Source of the DNA: an uncultured Flavobacteriaceae bacterium
GTDB taxonomy: Bacteria > Bacteroidota > Bacteroidia > Flavobacteriales > Flavobacteriaceae
DNA length: 6,702 nt
Assembly (NCBI GenBank): GCA_945788155.1
Contig: CALZKX010000234.1
Coordinates: 1-6,702, forward strand
Direction of reading: 5' to 3'
Part shown: positions 5,947 through 6,702 of the stretch, piece by piece
How positions within the stretch are numbered: position 1 is the first letter of the stretch
Layout of the letters: each line of letters starts with the position of its first letter
Position numbers and translations under genes: made by a program
Notes under the pieces: generated by a model
What the model was told of the DNA's origin: nothing
What the model saw: the letters and a program-made list of their open reading frames with translations, nothing else
The model's database searches: none

Positions 5947-6702
5947 ATGAGAGCATTAGTCATATCAGGAGGAGGAAGCAAAGGTGCCTTTGCAGGAGGT
6001 GTTGCTCAGTATTTAATGCAAGATTTAGGTAAAGAGTACGATATGTTTTTAGGAACTTCTACAGGAAGCTTGCTCATTCCACATTTATCTTTGAATAAAA
6101 TTGATAAAATTTATGACATTTTTACAAATGTCACTCAACGAGATATTTTTAGTGTAAGTCCATTTGTGCAGCGAAAAAAAGGCGATCGTGAGTTTGTCTC
6201 GATTGATTTTATCAATTCGTTATGGCAATTTATACGAATGAAAAGAACCTTTGGCGAAAGCAAGCACTTAAAACGTAATATAAGACGGAATTTTACTGAA
6301 GAGGAATTTCAGGAAATTAGAGCAACAAGGGAAGATGTTGTAGTAACGGTTTCAAATTTGTCTAAAAACAGAGTAGAGTATAAGTCTATCAATGAATGTA
6401 CTTATGAGGAGTTTTGTAATTGGATTTGGATTTCATGTAACTACATTCCATTTATGTCCTTAGCAACTGTTGATGGTTTTGAGTATGCTGATGGAGGATT
6501 GGGTTGTGTGATACCCATTCGTGAAGCTATATTAAGAGGAGCTACCGAAGTAGATGCTGTAGTGTTAGAGGCTCAAAATATGGAAAAACAAAAAGTGCTA
6601 GGAAAGAACCCATTTTCGTTAATGCTAAACCTATTTGGCCATTTGTTGGATCAAGTAGAAAGAAACGATATTACTATTGGAAAATTAGCAGCAAAAAACA
6701 AT
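5947..6702 (+). CDS. Patatin-like phospholipase, second tandem copy (runs off the right edge)
   Basis: The frame is open for 252 codons to the window edge without a stop; by comparison with the upstream copy, about 50 residues are missing. It has the full patatin dyad set: GGGSKGAF (8-15), GTSTGS (36-41, Ser38) and DGG (Asp182), at the same residue numbers as the first copy. The insert-free alignment and blocks such as VVVTVSNLS, VEYKSINEC and EYADGGLG show tandem duplication followed by divergence. The middle (about 70-125) differs most, which may alter substrate or partner preference. No signal peptide is seen. The start is fixed by MRALVISGG and by the Shine-Dalgarno-like GAAGGA nine bases upstream. 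The first 56 bases are almost identical to the first copy (53 of 56), far closer than the rest of the gene. Confidence 0.9.
   Translation, partial: MRALVISGGGSKGAFAGGVAQYLMQDLGKEYDMFLGTSTGSLLIPHLSLNKIDKIYDIFTNVTQRDIFSVSPFVQRKKGDREFVSIDFINSLWQFIRMKRTFGESKHLKRNIRRNFTEEEFQEIRATREDVVVTVSNLSKNRVEYKSINECTYEEFCNWIWISCNYIPFMSLATVDGFEYADGGLGCVIPIREAILRGATEVDAVVLEAQNMEKQKVLGKNPFSLMLNLFGHLLDQVERNDITIGKLAAKNN

Noticed and set aside
1..6702. CRISPR array, tRNA or rRNA genes, riboswitches, phage attachment sites
   Set aside because: Nothing with regular repeat-spacer spacing, a cloverleaf or a known aptamer pattern was seen in the non-coding gaps, which total only a few hundred bases.

Overview
The window looks like chromosomal DNA from a flavobacterium (phylum Bacteroidetes), probably a marine member of the Flavobacteriaceae. 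The evidence is an AT-rich base composition, start sites mostly without a Shine-Dalgarno sequence, two exact matches to the Bacteroidetes -7 promoter box (TAnnTTTG), a TlpA-type thioredoxin lipoprotein, and the sequence style of PheT and RecG. The assignment is by eye; no genus can be given.

Layout. On the minus strand, positions 1-769 hold the N-terminal 256 codons of pheT (phenylalanyl-tRNA synthetase beta chain), which runs off the left edge. A divergent intergenic region (770-991) carries a pheT -7 box and a 65-bp imperfect inverted repeat. On the plus strand, 992-2197 encodes a lipoprotein with two beta-rich N-terminal modules and a C-terminal CPNC thioredoxin domain. A 113-bp convergent gap follows, then recG on the minus strand (2311-4860). 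On the plus strand, two tandem paralogous patatin-like phospholipase genes follow (4938-5846 complete; 5947 to the right edge, incomplete).

The striking feature is inside recG. The predicted protein is 849 residues, where about 700 is usual. The excess is one block of about 147 residues (419-565) lying exactly between helicase motif II (DEQH) and motif III (TATPIPR). The block is a complete DUF559 / Vsr-like endonuclease domain with its likely catalytic acidic and histidine residues present. Each end of the block is a GC-rich palindromic repeat, and the two repeats are in inverted orientation. The unit therefore resembles a REP-pair (REPIN-like) mobile cassette carrying its own nuclease, inserted in frame so that RecG remains open. 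A solitary repeat of the same design lies at 5910-5946 between the two patatin genes, where it supplies the sequence just before the second start codon. A second, smaller GC-rich palindrome (4617-4632) is also inside recG and also in frame.

The genes do not form one pathway: they are housekeeping functions (translation, fork repair), an envelope redox lipoprotein and lipid hydrolases. What links the right-hand part is the family of palindromic repeats, present in recG and in the patatin spacer.
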